Counted from the stretch's first letter, positions 8,235-16,800 are shown. The stretch is 36,441 bases of DNA from Rhodospirillales bacterium (GCA_016215555.1 JACRJC010000017.1:1-36441), one strand, 5' to 3'. A program made the numbers and translations. Notes: a model not told the origin generated them from the sequence alone.

Positions 8235-9452
8235 ATGGATCGAAACGGGGTTGATGCCACCAGCATCGGGAATTTCAGAAAAGCGACGCTGATCTATGCG
8301 GGCGCGCTGGCCCTGATCGCCACGCTGTCGATGATCACCCATGTCATGGTCGATGCCATCGTGCAGCGCCAGGAGGCCACGGCGAGGGTCGTCAATGTCA
8401 GCGGCCGCCAGCGCATGCTGTCGCAGCGCATCGCCATGATGGCTTTGGAACTGAGCCGGACCGACGCGCAAATCCAAAATGCAGCGGGGGCCGAGCTTGC
8501 CGCCGCCATCGACCTGATGGACTCCTCGCATAGGGCGCTGCAGGAAGGCTCGAAGGAACTGGGGATATCGCCGGACAAAAGCCCGGCCATCAGCGCCGTT
8601 TACAATGCCGGTCCGCATCGCTTGAATGCCAGGGTCACTGCCTATCTCGAGCAGGCGCGGGGTTATCTGGCGCTGTCGCCCCAGGAGCGCCCGGCCAGCG
8701 CCTATTTGGCCGAGATCCAGACTGCGGCGCACGGCCCCATCCTGCAGGCGCTGGACGCCGCCGTGAAGCAGTACGAAGCCGACAGCGAAGAAGCGATCCG
8801 CCAATTGCGACGAATATTGCTGTCCCTGGTCGGCATGATGCTGGCCACACTGGGCGCCGAAGCCATCTTCATCTTCCGCCCCCTGTTCCGGAAACTGGAA
8901 AGCGCGCATATGAAATTGCTCGATGCCGCCCGCACAGATCCCCTGACAGGCTGCATGAACCGGCGCTATCTGATGGAAGCGGCAGCGCGCGAAATGGCCA
9001 GGATCAAAAGGTCCGGCTCGACCCTGGCCGTTCTGATGATCGACATCGACCATTTCAAGCATATCAACGACGCCCACGGCCATGCTGTCGGCGACGAGGC
9101 GCTGCTGACCCTGGTCCGGATCCTGATCGCCAATATCCGGGCCAGCGATATGCTGGGACGCATCGGCGGCGAGGAATTCGCCGTGATTCTTCCCGATACC
9201 TCGCCGGAAACGGCCCTGCAGGTTGCCGAGAAGCTGCGAGAAAGCATTGCCGCAGCAGTGGTCAAGGGTGATGGCCTGTCCTTCTCGATGACGGCCAGCA
9301 TCGGCCTGGCCGAATTGAAGGCGGACGAGACCGATTTTCTGACCGCGCTGGAACGCGCCGACAAGGCCCTGTACAAGGCCAAGCAATCAGGCCGCAACCG
9401 CGTCGAGGTTTTCACCGCCGATCTGGCCGCCATCGAGGGCAAGGGCTTCTGA
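8235..9452 (+). CDS. Diguanylate cyclase with PilJ/NarX-like sensory domain
   Basis: This membrane protein would make cyclic di-GMP from two GTP. A first transmembrane helix lies at ~18-38, followed by a periplasmic helical domain resembling the PilJ/NarX type (VVNVSGRQRMLSQRIAMMAL, the conserved motif of that domain), and a second helix near 195-215. The GGDEF domain has the intact active-site motif GGEEF at 311-315. Five residues upstream is the product-inhibition site RASD (302-305, RxxD), so the enzyme should be feedback-controlled. There is no EAL domain. The 128-nt gap from the previous gene suggests its own promoter, but no clear ribosome-binding site precedes the ATG, so the true start could differ. 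NarX-like domains can sense nitrate or nitrite; the ligand here is unknown. Confidence 0.92.
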   Translation: MDRNGVDATSIGNFRKATLIYAGALALIATLSMITHVMVDAIVQRQEATARVVNVSGRQRMLSQRIAMMALELSRTDAQIQNAAGAELAAAIDLMDSSHRALQEGSKELGISPDKSPAISAVYNAGPHRLNARVTAYLEQARGYLALSPQERPASAYLAEIQTAAHGPILQALDAAVKQYEADSEEAIRQLRRILLSLVGMMLATLGAEAIFIFRPLFRKLESAHMKLLDAARTDPLTGCMNRRYLMEAAAREMARIKRSGSTLAVLMIDIDHFKHINDAHGHAVGDEALLTLVRILIANIRASDMLGRIGGEEFAVILPDTSPETALQVAEKLRESIAAAVVKGDGLSFSMTASIGLAELKADETDFLTALERADKALYKAKQSGRNRVEVFTADLAAIEGKGF

Positions 9453-9465
9453 ATCTCAAGATAGG

Positions 9466-10254
9466 TCAGGCCGTTCCCCGGCGGCGTTTCAGCAACTGGC
9501 TGGCGATGCCAAGTGCTATTTCGGGCGGGGAATTGTCGCCCAGTTTCTCGCCCACCGGGCAAATCAGCGCCTCGATGAAGGACGCCGGCAGGCCGTCTTC
9601 GCCCAGGCGTTTTCGCAGGCTGGCCGCCTTCGACTTGCTGCCGATGACGCCGATATAGGGATGGTCTTGTTTCTCACGCCCCAGAATCTTCAGAATTTCC
9701 AGATCCTGGTGGTGGCCGATGGTCATGAGCAGAATGTCGGCGCCGGCGGGAATCCGTGCTACGCCATCCGTGAAGTCATCCACCAGACAGGCAGAAAGGC
9801 GGGGCGAGGACGGCAGGGCGGCCAGCCAGTCGGGCCGGTTGTCGAAAACCACGACCCGGCAATCCAGCGTCACCAGCAGACGGCACAAGGCCTGACCGAC
9901 ATGGCCGGCCCCGAACAGGGCGATGGTCCAGTCGGCCGAGCCGCCGTGGCATTCGAAAAAGACCGTCACCTCGCCGCCGCAGGTCATGCCCAGATCGCGG
10001 CTGAGATTCAGGGTTTGAAGTTGGGAACGCCGTCCATCATTGGCCGCCAGCATTTGAATCGCCGCGTTCTGGCAATGCTGCTCCAGACGCCCGCCGCCCA
10101 CCGTGCCGCACATTAAGCCCTCGGCGGTGAAGATGGCCCGCCCGCCCATGATCTGGGGAATGCTGCCCCGCCCATCGACGATGGTGACTAGGCAGAAGGG
10201 CTTATGCGCCAAAATCAGATCGCGGGATTTTTCCAGGACTTCCAGATAGGACAT
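9466..10254 (-). CDS. xdhC: XdhC-family molybdenum cofactor maturation protein
   Basis: XdhC/CoxI proteins bind molybdenum cofactor, promote its sulfuration and hand it to xanthine-dehydrogenase-family enzymes. The N-terminal part carries the XdhC/CoxI motif MCGTVGGGRLEQHC, and the C-terminal half is a Rossmann domain starting FGAGHVGQALCRLL. Length, 262 residues, is normal. It is the last gene of the minus-strand Mo-hydroxylase operon, 30 nt downstream of yqeC. A palindrome very similar to the one at the head of the operon lies 41-61 nt upstream of its start, so it may have a second, separately controlled promoter. The likely client is the HcrABC-like enzyme of the same operon. Confidence 0.9.
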   Translation of the reverse strand: MSYLEVLEKSRDLILAHKPFCLVTIVDGRGSIPQIMGGRAIFTAEGLMCGTVGGGRLEQHCQNAAIQMLAANDGRRSQLQTLNLSRDLGMTCGGEVTVFFECHGGSADWTIALFGAGHVGQALCRLLVTLDCRVVVFDNRPDWLAALPSSPRLSACLVDDFTDGVARIPAGADILLMTIGHHQDLEILKILGREKQDHPYIGVIGSKSKAASLRKRLGEDGLPASFIEALICPVGEKLGDNSPPEIALGIASQLLKRRRGTA

Positions 10255-10284
10255 GATCGTCGCCCTTGATGCGTCGCAAAGAGT

Positions 10285-11175
10285 TTACAAGGAGATAGTT
10301 TGTCTGTCAAACCATGTTCGGGAAAGAACCGGCGCTGGCCTCAGCCTGCCCATGGCCAGACCGTCGAAACGGCCCTTTTCTTGTTGCATCAGGTCGGTGA
10401 GTTGGCCAAAGACCTCTTCTGCGCCCGGCGCGTCGTCTTGATTGAGGAACATCAAATTGCGCCGGCCTGGATTTAAAACCCGGCCATAGCCCCTTGGGTC
10501 GGTCGCCACCCGCCACCAATCATCGGGAGTAACGGGATCATTGAAGCCTGCCCCGGTGATGGCGGCCCACAGATCGGAACGAAAGACCGCCTCTTCCCCA
10601 AGCGGCCTGCCAAAGCCGCTTAGACCCGCCACCAGAATCAGGCCATCGGCGCAAGACGGAATAACCGGCTCATGCGCTGCCGGGGCCTTCAAGGGACAAC
10701 GCCTGGAGCCGTCGGCTTCGACCAGAATGACGTCGAACTTCCTGGATTTGGCAAGCTCATCGACGGCTTCAGGCGCAAGGCCGATCCATTTCGCACCGTC
10801 ATCCGTGGCCTTTCTGTAAAGAAAGAAGGGCGCTCTATCGCTGTCAATCCGTGTTCCGCAACGCCAACTGTCTAGAGCAGATCGGAAGAATCCTGAGCCA
10901 TTAAACGGCTCAGGATTCGCGCGTGAATCTGCTCTGCCAATTTGTTTTAGCGAACGATTCACGTTTAACCCCAAGTCACCCAGGTGACTCGGGGTTAAAC
11001 GATCGTGCGCTAGGAATTCGCTGGCCGCCACCTTGGTCGTCGTCGTCGCCAACACGCGCTTGCCTTCTTGCGCCAAAGCAAGGCCCAGCGCCTTGATCAG
11101 GCTGGTCTTGCCCCCGGCTCCCGCCACGGCGATGACGCGATCCTCGCCCAGGCCCAGATCGTCACTGATTGACAT
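10285..11175 (-). CDS. yqeC: YqeC-like Mo-hydroxylase accessory protein carrying an in-frame repeat
   Basis: YqeC proteins are P-loop NTPases found with selenium- or molybdenum-dependent hydroxylases; their biochemical step is not settled. The Walker A motif GAGGKTSLI is intact near the N-terminus, followed by TTTTKV, and DVILVEADGSRRCPLKAPAAHEPVIP is the family signature. Between TTTTKV and FFLYRK the frame runs through a two-hairpin repeat element (10872-11013). If the CTAG pair is a target duplication, the element adds 46 codons with no stop and no frameshift. The start at 11175 overlaps the end of yqeB by 14 nt; an upstream TTG at 11208 is less likely. No good ribosome-binding site is seen, so coupling to yqeB is probable. 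The insertion falls between the N-terminal and signature regions, so the protein could still fold, but activity is uncertain. Confidence 0.82.
   Translation of the reverse strand: MSISDDLGLGEDRVIAVAGAGGKTSLIKALGLALAQEGKRVLATTTTKVAASEFLAHDRLTPSHLGDLGLNVNRSLKQIGRADSRANPEPFNGSGFFRSALDSWRCGTRIDSDRAPFFLYRKATDDGAKWIGLAPEAVDELAKSRKFDVILVEADGSRRCPLKAPAAHEPVIPSCADGLILVAGLSGFGRPLGEEAVFRSDLWAAITGAGFNDPVTPDDWWRVATDPRGYGRVLNPGRRNLMFLNQDDAPGAEEVFGQLTDLMQQEKGRFDGLAMGRLRPAPVLSRTWFDRQTISL
10295..10315. promoter_or_regulatory. Second putative MarR operator, before xdhC
   Basis: The half-sites ATAGTTTG and CAAACCAT (one mismatch from perfect symmetry) are separated by 5 nt. Half-sites and spacing match the perfect palindrome at 17848-17872 in front of hcrB. 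The site lies inside the last codons of yqeC and 41-61 nt upstream of the xdhC start. Control by the MarR protein at 17943-18410 is inferred from this match. Confidence 0.55.
10872..11013. repeat. Two-hairpin palindromic element inside yqeC
   Basis: The first hairpin has an outer stem AGAGCAGAT (10874-10882 with 10927-10935) and an inner 12-bp stem GAATCCTGAGCC (10888-10899 with 10907-10918). The second is an 18-nt stem beginning GTTTAACCCC (10963-10980 with 10983-11000, one mismatch), extended outward imperfectly to 10948 and 11012. CTAG stands at both boundaries (10872-10875 and 11010-11013). The unit from 10876 to 11013 is 138 nt, a multiple of three, and stays open in the yqeC frame. It resembles in concept the palindromic elements known to insert within Rickettsia genes; whether it is a multicopy family in this genome cannot be seen here. 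Confidence 0.8.
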
Positions 11176-11959
11176 GGGAGAGAACGGCTTCCAGCACGCT
11201 GCCGGCAATGGCGCGGGCCTTGTCGGAAATGGTGAAGCAATAGGCGGCGTCGCCGCGCGGATCGATGTCGCCGATCTTCAGGCCCTTGGTGACCTGGGTT
11301 TGGCTGCGGATCAGCCCGCGCAGCACGCCGTCCAACGGGGCTGCAACGTCCATGCCGCCGACCTGGCCGATGACCTCGCCTTGCTTGACCGCATCTCCGA
11401 TCTCCAGCCTGCCGACGAAAAGCCCGTCGCCGGGCGCTCGCAGCACGCGCTGTGACGTGAAGCCGCCGATATTGCCGGGAATGCCGGTATTGGGCGCCGC
11501 CGGGCCCTGGCGGATGATGCGCCCCAGATCATGGCCGCGATTGGTCTCGATGACGAGATGGGCATCAATGCCCGCCTCGAAACCGGGACCAAGCGCGATC
11601 ACCAACCCGGCCTGTGATCTGTCCGTCCCCAGATTGCGCTTGGCCAGAATGGCGTCGACCACGACATCGGGGGCGGGGAAAGCGTTTGCCCGCCAGTCAT
11701 CGAGCAGCGCCACTCCCAGGCCCCCGGCCGACCAGGCATTTTCAAGCGCTTGGCCATTCCCGACCGCCACCGCCTCGAGCCCCTCCACCGTCGCCCGGCC
11801 CAATTCCAAGGCCGGACAGAAGGAGACCGACCGGCGCACCGCCAAGGGACTGGCGATGTCGATCAGACAGATGCGGCGCAGATTGGCGCCGTACAGGCGA
11901 TGCGCCACCGCGCTGGCCATTTCGCCAGCGCCTTTGATGAGAATGAACGGCGAGATCAT
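11162..11959 (-). CDS. yqeB: YqeB-type (EF2563-like) Mo-hydroxylase accessory protein
   Basis: The protein belongs to the YqeB/EF2563 family annotated as selenium-dependent molybdenum hydroxylase system protein. Visible marks are the N-terminal nucleotide-binding-like start ILIKGAGEMASAVAHRLY, the middle DVVVDAILAKRNLGT and VIALGPGFEAG, the stretch RGHDLGRIIRQGPAAPNTG, and a C-terminal biotinyl/lipoyl-like hairpin fold (VLRAPGDGLFVGRLEIGDAVKQGEVIGQVGG). It probably takes part in maturing the active-site Mo cofactor; the exact reaction is unknown. Length is 265 residues. It overlaps mocA by 4 nt upstream and yqeC by 14 nt downstream. No selenocysteine gene is visible in the window, so a link to selenium is by family name only. 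Confidence 0.87.
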   Translation of the reverse strand: MISPFILIKGAGEMASAVAHRLYGANLRRICLIDIASPLAVRRSVSFCPALELGRATVEGLEAVAVGNGQALENAWSAGGLGVALLDDWRANAFPAPDVVVDAILAKRNLGTDRSQAGLVIALGPGFEAGIDAHLVIETNRGHDLGRIIRQGPAAPNTGIPGNIGGFTSQRVLRAPGDGLFVGRLEIGDAVKQGEVIGQVGGMDVAAPLDGVLRGLIRSQTQVTKGLKIGDIDPRGDAAYCFTISDKARAIAGSVLEAVLSHVNQ

Positions 11960-12546
11960 AGGGCGTTTTCCAGAGCCTTCAGGTCATCCATTGTATCGAC
12001 ATCGGCGAAGGGACGGAAATCTTGAAATTCAAGCATGGCCGCCTGGCCAGGATGGGCGTCGATGACTTTGCGCCCGCCCTGGTCCCCTGCCAGCGCCATC
12101 AGCTCGGGAAAGAGCGAGCGGTCGAAGATGGCGGGATTGCGCCGCTGGCCCCCGACCATGGGAAAGCAAATCGGCATATCTTCGGCGAAATAGCCATCGA
12201 TCAGGGCGTTGATGATGTCTGGCGTCATCAGGGGCTGGTCGGCGGCCAGAAACATCGCCGCCTTGCAATCGTCATCCAGCGCCGCGATCCCCGTCCTGAT
12301 CGACGAACTTTGCCCTTCCACGAAGCGCTCATTGATGACGATGTCCAGGGAAAGGCCGGACAGCAGGGCGCGCAGTTCCGCCGCCTGATGGCCCAGCACG
12401 ACGATCACCCGCGACAGGTTCGAGGCCAGCGCCGCCGTCGCCATCCGGCGAAGAACGGTCTCGCCCCGAAAGATTGCCCGCAGCTTGTTCCCGGAAAAGC
12501 GGCAAGACAGGCCCGCCGCCAGAATGATGCCGGTCACCCCCGCCAT
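11956..12546 (-). CDS. mocA: MocA-type molybdenum cofactor cytidylyltransferase
   Basis: This 196-residue nucleotidyltransferase (NTP_transf_3 fold) would join CMP to molybdopterin, giving the cytosine-dinucleotide cofactor used by xanthine-oxidase-family enzymes in bacteria. The N-terminal nucleotide-binding loop is GIILAAGLSCRFSGNK; the metal-binding region is FLAADQPLMTPDIINALI. The ATG at 12546 overlaps the stop of the ligase gene (TGATG), indicating translational coupling; the longer frame to 12975 is only a shadow of the ligase gene. Its place among Mo-hydroxylase genes favours MocA over MobA (the GMP-adding relative), as does the lack of the MobA motif LAGGxSxRMG. Specificity is not proven by sequence alone. 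Confidence 0.87.
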   Translation of the reverse strand: MAGVTGIILAAGLSCRFSGNKLRAIFRGETVLRRMATAALASNLSRVIVVLGHQAAELRALLSGLSLDIVINERFVEGQSSSIRTGIAALDDDCKAAMFLAADQPLMTPDIINALIDGYFAEDMPICFPMVGGQRRNPAIFDRSLFPELMALAGDQGGRKVIDAHPGQAAMLEFQDFRPFADVDTMDDLKALENAL

Positions 12547-13868
12547 CAGCTTTCCCGGATCACGCGCTTGGACTTGCCTTCGGACCTGGGCAGGCTGCCG
12601 GCATCGACGACCTCGACTTCGGGCGTCACCGTGACGCGGTATTTGACGGTCTCGATCAAATAGTCGCGGGCGCGAATCAGCGCCGCCTGGTCGATCAGCT
12701 CGCTGGCCGGCTCGACCCGGATAACCAGATGCCGGCCACTGCCCTGCCTGGGGATGACCAGTTGGAATTCCTGCGCGAGTTCGTCGATGCCGTGCAGAAT
12801 GGCCTGAATCTGCGAGGGAAAGACATTGACCCCGGCGAATTGGAACATGTCGTCCGAGCGGCCCAGAATACCGCCTTCCAGGCGCATGCTGCTGCGTCCG
12901 CAGGCGCAGGGCTTGGTGCTGGCCCGCACCAGATCGCGGGTGCGATAGCGGATCAGGGGCACGCTTTCGCAGCACAGATTCGACAGCACCAGCTCGCCCA
13001 CTTCGCCGTCGGCCACCGGTTCCAGCGTTTCCGGGTCCAGCACCTCGGCCAGATACATGCCTTCGATGACATGCAAGCCATTATGGGCCGTGCATTCGAA
13101 ACCGAAATTGCCGATCTCGGTCGAGCCCACATCGTCGAAACATTCAGCGCCCCAGGCCGATTCCAGGAATTTGCGGGTGGCGGGAATGCTGCCGCCCGGC
13201 TCGCCGGCGACAACGATGCGCTTGACCGGGCTTTCCGCCAGCGGCATCTGGCTTTTGATGGCCATCTCGGCCAGATATTGCAGATAGGAAGGGGTGCCGC
13301 AAACCACGGTCGCCCCCCAATCCAGAAGATTGCGCAGCCGGTCCTTGGAACTCTGCCCGCCGCCCGGCAGCACCATCAGGCCGGCCTTTTCCATCGCCGA
13401 CTGAAATCCCCACCAGGCGACGTAAAGCCCGTAATTGAAGGGAAAGAAGGCGACGTCCTTATGCGTCAGCCCATAGCCGCAGCGGTAATGCATGAATTGC
13501 TGATAGTAATTCTCGTGCCAGTCGTTGCTGTTCAGCATGATGCGGATGGGACGGCCCGTCGTGCCCGAGGTTTGAAAGACGCGCACGGCGTCGTCTGGCG
13601 AGATGCAGTGAAAGTCGCCCCAGGGCGGGGCTGCGGCCTGGCTGTCCTTCATCTCGTCCTTGACCGTGAAGGGAATGCGCCGCACGTCATCCAGGTTTTT
13701 GACGTCGGCGGGCTTCAGCCCGGCTTCGTTCAGCTTGCGGCGATAGAAAGGGCTGCGGGCCGAAACATAATCCAGCCGCTCGCGCAAGCGGCCGAGTTGC
13801 AAATCCAGAAGCCGTTGCCCCGACAAGCGTTCCTCTTCCGGGCGCCACAGCAAATTTCCCCCTGTCAT
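12546..13868 (-). CDS. PaaK-family aryl-CoA ligase (phenylacetate-CoA ligase-like)
   Basis: This 440-residue member of the adenylate-forming superfamily activates a carboxylic acid as acyl-AMP and then the CoA thioester. The ATP-binding loop is TSGTTGRPI; also present are the hinge-side YRTRDL, the C-terminal motif GRSDDMFQFAGVNVFPSQI and a terminal EGKSKRV with the usual catalytic-type lysine. PaaK relatives act on phenylacetate, benzoate derivatives and similar aryl acids. The start at 13868 has GGGGAGAAGG just upstream; the longer frame to 13916 overlaps hcrA and lacks such a site. It lies 16 nt after hcrA and overlaps mocA. In this operon it most likely supplies the aryl-CoA substrate of the HcrABC-like reductase, for example 4-hydroxybenzoyl-CoA; that substrate is an inference. 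Confidence 0.87.
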   Translation of the reverse strand: MTGGNLLWRPEEERLSGQRLLDLQLGRLRERLDYVSARSPFYRRKLNEAGLKPADVKNLDDVRRIPFTVKDEMKDSQAAAPPWGDFHCISPDDAVRVFQTSGTTGRPIRIMLNSNDWHENYYQQFMHYRCGYGLTHKDVAFFPFNYGLYVAWWGFQSAMEKAGLMVLPGGGQSSKDRLRNLLDWGATVVCGTPSYLQYLAEMAIKSQMPLAESPVKRIVVAGEPGGSIPATRKFLESAWGAECFDDVGSTEIGNFGFECTAHNGLHVIEGMYLAEVLDPETLEPVADGEVGELVLSNLCCESVPLIRYRTRDLVRASTKPCACGRSSMRLEGGILGRSDDMFQFAGVNVFPSQIQAILHGIDELAQEFQLVIPRQGSGRHLVIRVEPASELIDQAALIRARDYLIETVKYRVTVTPEVEVVDAGSLPRSEGKSKRVIRES

Positions 13869-13884
13869 GTCCCTTCTCCCCTGC

Positions 13885-16245
13885 TTATTGCGAGACAAGC
13901 TCCTTGGCCTTTTCACGTTCCAGCTTGCGCAGGCCGGCCAAAATCTTTTCTGGCGTGAAGGGGGCCGATGTCATGCGCACCCCCGTGGCGTCATAGATGG
14001 CGTTGGCGATGCCGGCTAAAACGCCCGAGACCAACCCCTCGCCGACTTCCTTGGTGCGATAGGGTTTGCCGACGCGGTATTGCTCGGTGATCACCTCGGC
14101 ATCCTCGCTCGCCGCCATATTGTGAATGAGCGGCATCCGGTAGTCCAGCCAGGTCGGATTCAGCGTGTAGCCCTTCTTGGTCATCACCTCTTCCATAAAG
14201 GCCTGGCCCAGCGCCATTGAGACCTGACCATCGACCTGACCCTTGATCAGGCCGGGATTGACCGGAAAGCCGCAGTCGTGAAGCGTATAGGCCTTGACCA
14301 GCCTGGCCTCGCCGGTCTCGATATCCACCTCGACCTCGGCCACCTGGGCGCTGAAGGCATAGTTCTCGGTCCAGCGGCCCTTGGTGGTGGCCAGGCTGGG
14401 ATGGGTGGGTTCGTCGCGCATGGTGCGCCAGAAACCCTCGCCGACGATGGTGTCGCCGCGATGCTTGGCGACGCTGGCCGAAAAGACCTGGGCATAGGTC
14501 ATGCGCTGCTGGGAATCGGCGACGTTGAAGACGCTTTTATTCTCGACGCCCAGATATTCGACCGGCACGCCCATTTCCTGGGACGCCACCTTCAGAATCT
14601 TCTCGCGGGCATTGCTGGCCGCCTGACGGGTGGCGTTGCCGGTGACATAGGTCATGCCGCTGATCCAGGCCCCGATATCCTGCGGCGTGGTGTCGGTGTC
14701 GGAGGCGATCAGCTTGATGTCGTCCATGCCGATCGACAATTCCTCGGCCACGATCTGGGTGATGACGGTCTCGGCTCCCTGCCCGACATCCAAGGCGCCG
14801 GTCAGCACGATCACCGATCCGTCGTCGTTCAATTTGACGATGACGCCCGAACCGTTGGGATAGATCAGCGTGCCGCTCATATAGGTGGTGACGCCCATGC
14901 CGATGCCGCGCCGGATGGTGCTGGTGGGATCGGGCTGCTGGCGGCCATGCCGCCATTTGTTCAGATAATCGCTTTTCGCCGCCACTTCCTTGATGCAGTC
15001 GAGCAGGCCGGCTTCATGGGTGTTGTCCTTGTTGGGCAGTTCCTCCCACGGCCCGCGGGCGTTGCGCAGACGGATGGTGACGGGATCGATGCCCAGATGG
15101 TCGGCGATCATGTCGAGCTGCGATTCGATGGCGAAGCGCACCTTGGGGGCGCCGTGTCCGCGCTGCGGGGCGCGGGTGGTGTGGTTGGTATAGACCGCAT
15201 AGCCTTCGTATTTCAGATTGGGGATGCGGTAAGGCCCCATGATGAAGCCCCAGGCCAGGAAAATCACCACCACGCCGCTGCCGCGATGGGCGCCGGCATT
15301 GTTGATGATGCGCACGCGCTGGGCCAGGATGGTGCCGTCCTTCCTGACGCCGGTCTTCAATTCGATGGTCAGGGTCTGGCTGTGGCGATAGGCCGAAAAG
15401 ATTTCATCGCGGTTGGCGGTGATGCGCACCGGACGCCCGGTCAGCATGGAAAGCCGGGCTGCGCAATATTCGTGGGAATAAAGGTCAATCTTGCCGCCGA
15501 AGGTGCCGCCGACATAGGTTTTGTGGATGCGCACCTGCGAATAGGGCAGGCCCAACGTGCGCGACAGCTTGGCGCGCTTGATGAAGGTGCCCATCGACGA
15601 GGTCCAGACGTTCAGCTTGTCGCTCTCCCAATGGGCCAGCGTGACCTGGGGTTCCAGATAGCCGTGCGTGCGTAGCTGGTTTTCGAACCGGTCTTCGCGC
15701 ACATAGTCGGCCTCGGCGAAACCCGCTTCGACATCGCCCCATTCGGTTTCGGTCTTGCCGGCGATGTTGGCGAGATTTTCCAGAACCTTGGGATGTTTGG
15801 CGCGGATTTCCGGCGCGCCGGGCTGCATCGCTTCCTCGGCGTCGAAAACGGCGGGCAGGATTTCGTATTCGACCTCGATCAGTTCCAGCGCCTTTTGCGC
15901 CGTGATCTCGTCGATGGCGGCGACAGCGGCGATTTCCTCGCCGACATGGGCCACCTTATCCTTGGCCAGCACATCCTGGTCGGCAGGATAGCGCGGGGTT
16001 TCCACAAAACCGTGCCGGACGCCGATCGTATCCGCATGGGTGATGATCGCCTTGACGCCGGGCAGCGCCCTGGCCTTCGCGGTATCAATGCGTAAGATTC
16101 GGGCATGCGGGTGAGGGCTGCGCAGCACGCGTCCGACCAGCATGCCGGGCAGTTTCACATCCTGGCTATAGACGGCCTTGCCCGACACTTTGTCGGGTCC
16201 GTCCTTGCGGCGCATGTTCTGGCCGATGAATTTCAAGTCGCTCAT
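13885..16245 (-). CDS. hcrA: HcrA-like molybdenum subunit of an aryl-CoA reductase/hydroxylase
   Basis: This 786-residue protein is the large, Mo-cofactor-binding subunit of a xanthine-oxidase-family enzyme. It starts with the a/b hammerhead domain (RRKDGPDKVSGKAVYSQDVKLPGM), followed by the Mo-binding halves with TYVGGTFGGK near residue 245. The C-terminal VGEGLVSG has the active-site Glu736. With subunits B and C it resembles 4-hydroxybenzoyl-CoA reductase (HcrABC), which removes the para-hydroxyl of 4-hydroxybenzoyl-CoA using ferredoxin electrons; the Thauera HcrA is of similar length. The [4Fe-4S] motif of the neighbouring B subunit is the main reason for the specific name. It overlaps hcrC by 4 nt (ATGA). 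A related hydroxylase for another aromatic or N-heterocyclic CoA ester cannot be excluded. Confidence 0.82.
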   Translation of the reverse strand: MSDLKFIGQNMRRKDGPDKVSGKAVYSQDVKLPGMLVGRVLRSPHPHARILRIDTAKARALPGVKAIITHADTIGVRHGFVETPRYPADQDVLAKDKVAHVGEEIAAVAAIDEITAQKALELIEVEYEILPAVFDAEEAMQPGAPEIRAKHPKVLENLANIAGKTETEWGDVEAGFAEADYVREDRFENQLRTHGYLEPQVTLAHWESDKLNVWTSSMGTFIKRAKLSRTLGLPYSQVRIHKTYVGGTFGGKIDLYSHEYCAARLSMLTGRPVRITANRDEIFSAYRHSQTLTIELKTGVRKDGTILAQRVRIINNAGAHRGSGVVVIFLAWGFIMGPYRIPNLKYEGYAVYTNHTTRAPQRGHGAPKVRFAIESQLDMIADHLGIDPVTIRLRNARGPWEELPNKDNTHEAGLLDCIKEVAAKSDYLNKWRHGRQQPDPTSTIRRGIGMGVTTYMSGTLIYPNGSGVIVKLNDDGSVIVLTGALDVGQGAETVITQIVAEELSIGMDDIKLIASDTDTTPQDIGAWISGMTYVTGNATRQAASNAREKILKVASQEMGVPVEYLGVENKSVFNVADSQQRMTYAQVFSASVAKHRGDTIVGEGFWRTMRDEPTHPSLATTKGRWTENYAFSAQVAEVEVDIETGEARLVKAYTLHDCGFPVNPGLIKGQVDGQVSMALGQAFMEEVMTKKGYTLNPTWLDYRMPLIHNMAASEDAEVITEQYRVGKPYRTKEVGEGLVSGVLAGIANAIYDATGVRMTSAPFTPEKILAGLRKLEREKAKELVSQ

Positions 16246-16790
16246 GGCGCGCCGTCCTTCCTCATCAGCGGTTTAACGCCCTGGCCGGAATATTGAAGAA
16301 TGGCGTCGACAATAGAATTATAGCCCGTGCAGCGGCACAGATTGCCTTCCAGCGCCTTCTTGATTTCGGGCACCGTGGGCTTGGGGTTGCTGTCCAGCAA
16401 TGCTTTCGACGACATGATGACGCCCGGCGTGCAGAAGCCGCATTGCGTCGCCGCCTGATCCAAAAAGGCCTCCTGTAGGTCCGACAATTGGCCGCCCTCG
16501 CTCAAGCCCTCGATGGTCTGAACGTTCATGCCGTCGCATTCGACGGCCAGGGTGATGCAGGCCAGCACCGGCTTTCCATCCAGCAGCACCGTGCAGGCGC
16601 CGCAGGTGCCGGATTCGCAACCGTCCTTGGTGCCGGTCAGGCCCACATGGTCGCGGATCACTTCCAGCAGCATGATATGAGGCCGGACCACCACTTCGTG
16701 CGGTTCGCCATTGATGGAAAGCGTCACCAGCCGGGGCTTGGGACGGGCGCGAAGGACGGAGCTTGTCGTCTTCTCGGGGGAGTCGAGCAT
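16242..16790 (-). CDS. hcrC: HcrC-like [2Fe-2S] subunit
   Basis: This small iron-sulfur subunit carries two [2Fe-2S] clusters. The plant-ferredoxin-like motif CESGTCGACTVLLDGKPVLAC holds the first, and CGFCTPGVI plus CRCTGY in the helical C-terminal domain hold the second, as in CoxS, XdhA and HcrC. The chosen ATG at 16790 gives 182 residues and has GAGAGG 6 nt upstream; the TTG at 16823 lies within hcrB and is rejected. Compared with typical subunits of ~160 residues there is an extra N-terminal ~25 residues with no recognisable motif. It follows hcrB by 10 nt and overlaps hcrA by 4 nt. Electrons pass between the FAD/[4Fe-4S] subunit and the Mo centre through this protein. Confidence 0.9.
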   Translation of the reverse strand: MLDSPEKTTSSVLRARPKPRLVTLSINGEPHEVVVRPHIMLLEVIRDHVGLTGTKDGCESGTCGACTVLLDGKPVLACITLAVECDGMNVQTIEGLSEGGQLSDLQEAFLDQAATQCGFCTPGVIMSSKALLDSNPKPTVPEIKKALEGNLCRCTGYNSIVDAILQYSGQGVKPLMRKDGAP

Positions 16791-16800
16791 GGCTGGCCTC

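Noticed and set aside
14278-15675. 465-codon plus-strand frame opposite hcrA
   Set aside because: It is the antisense shadow of a clear Mo-hydroxylase subunit gene; no family features.
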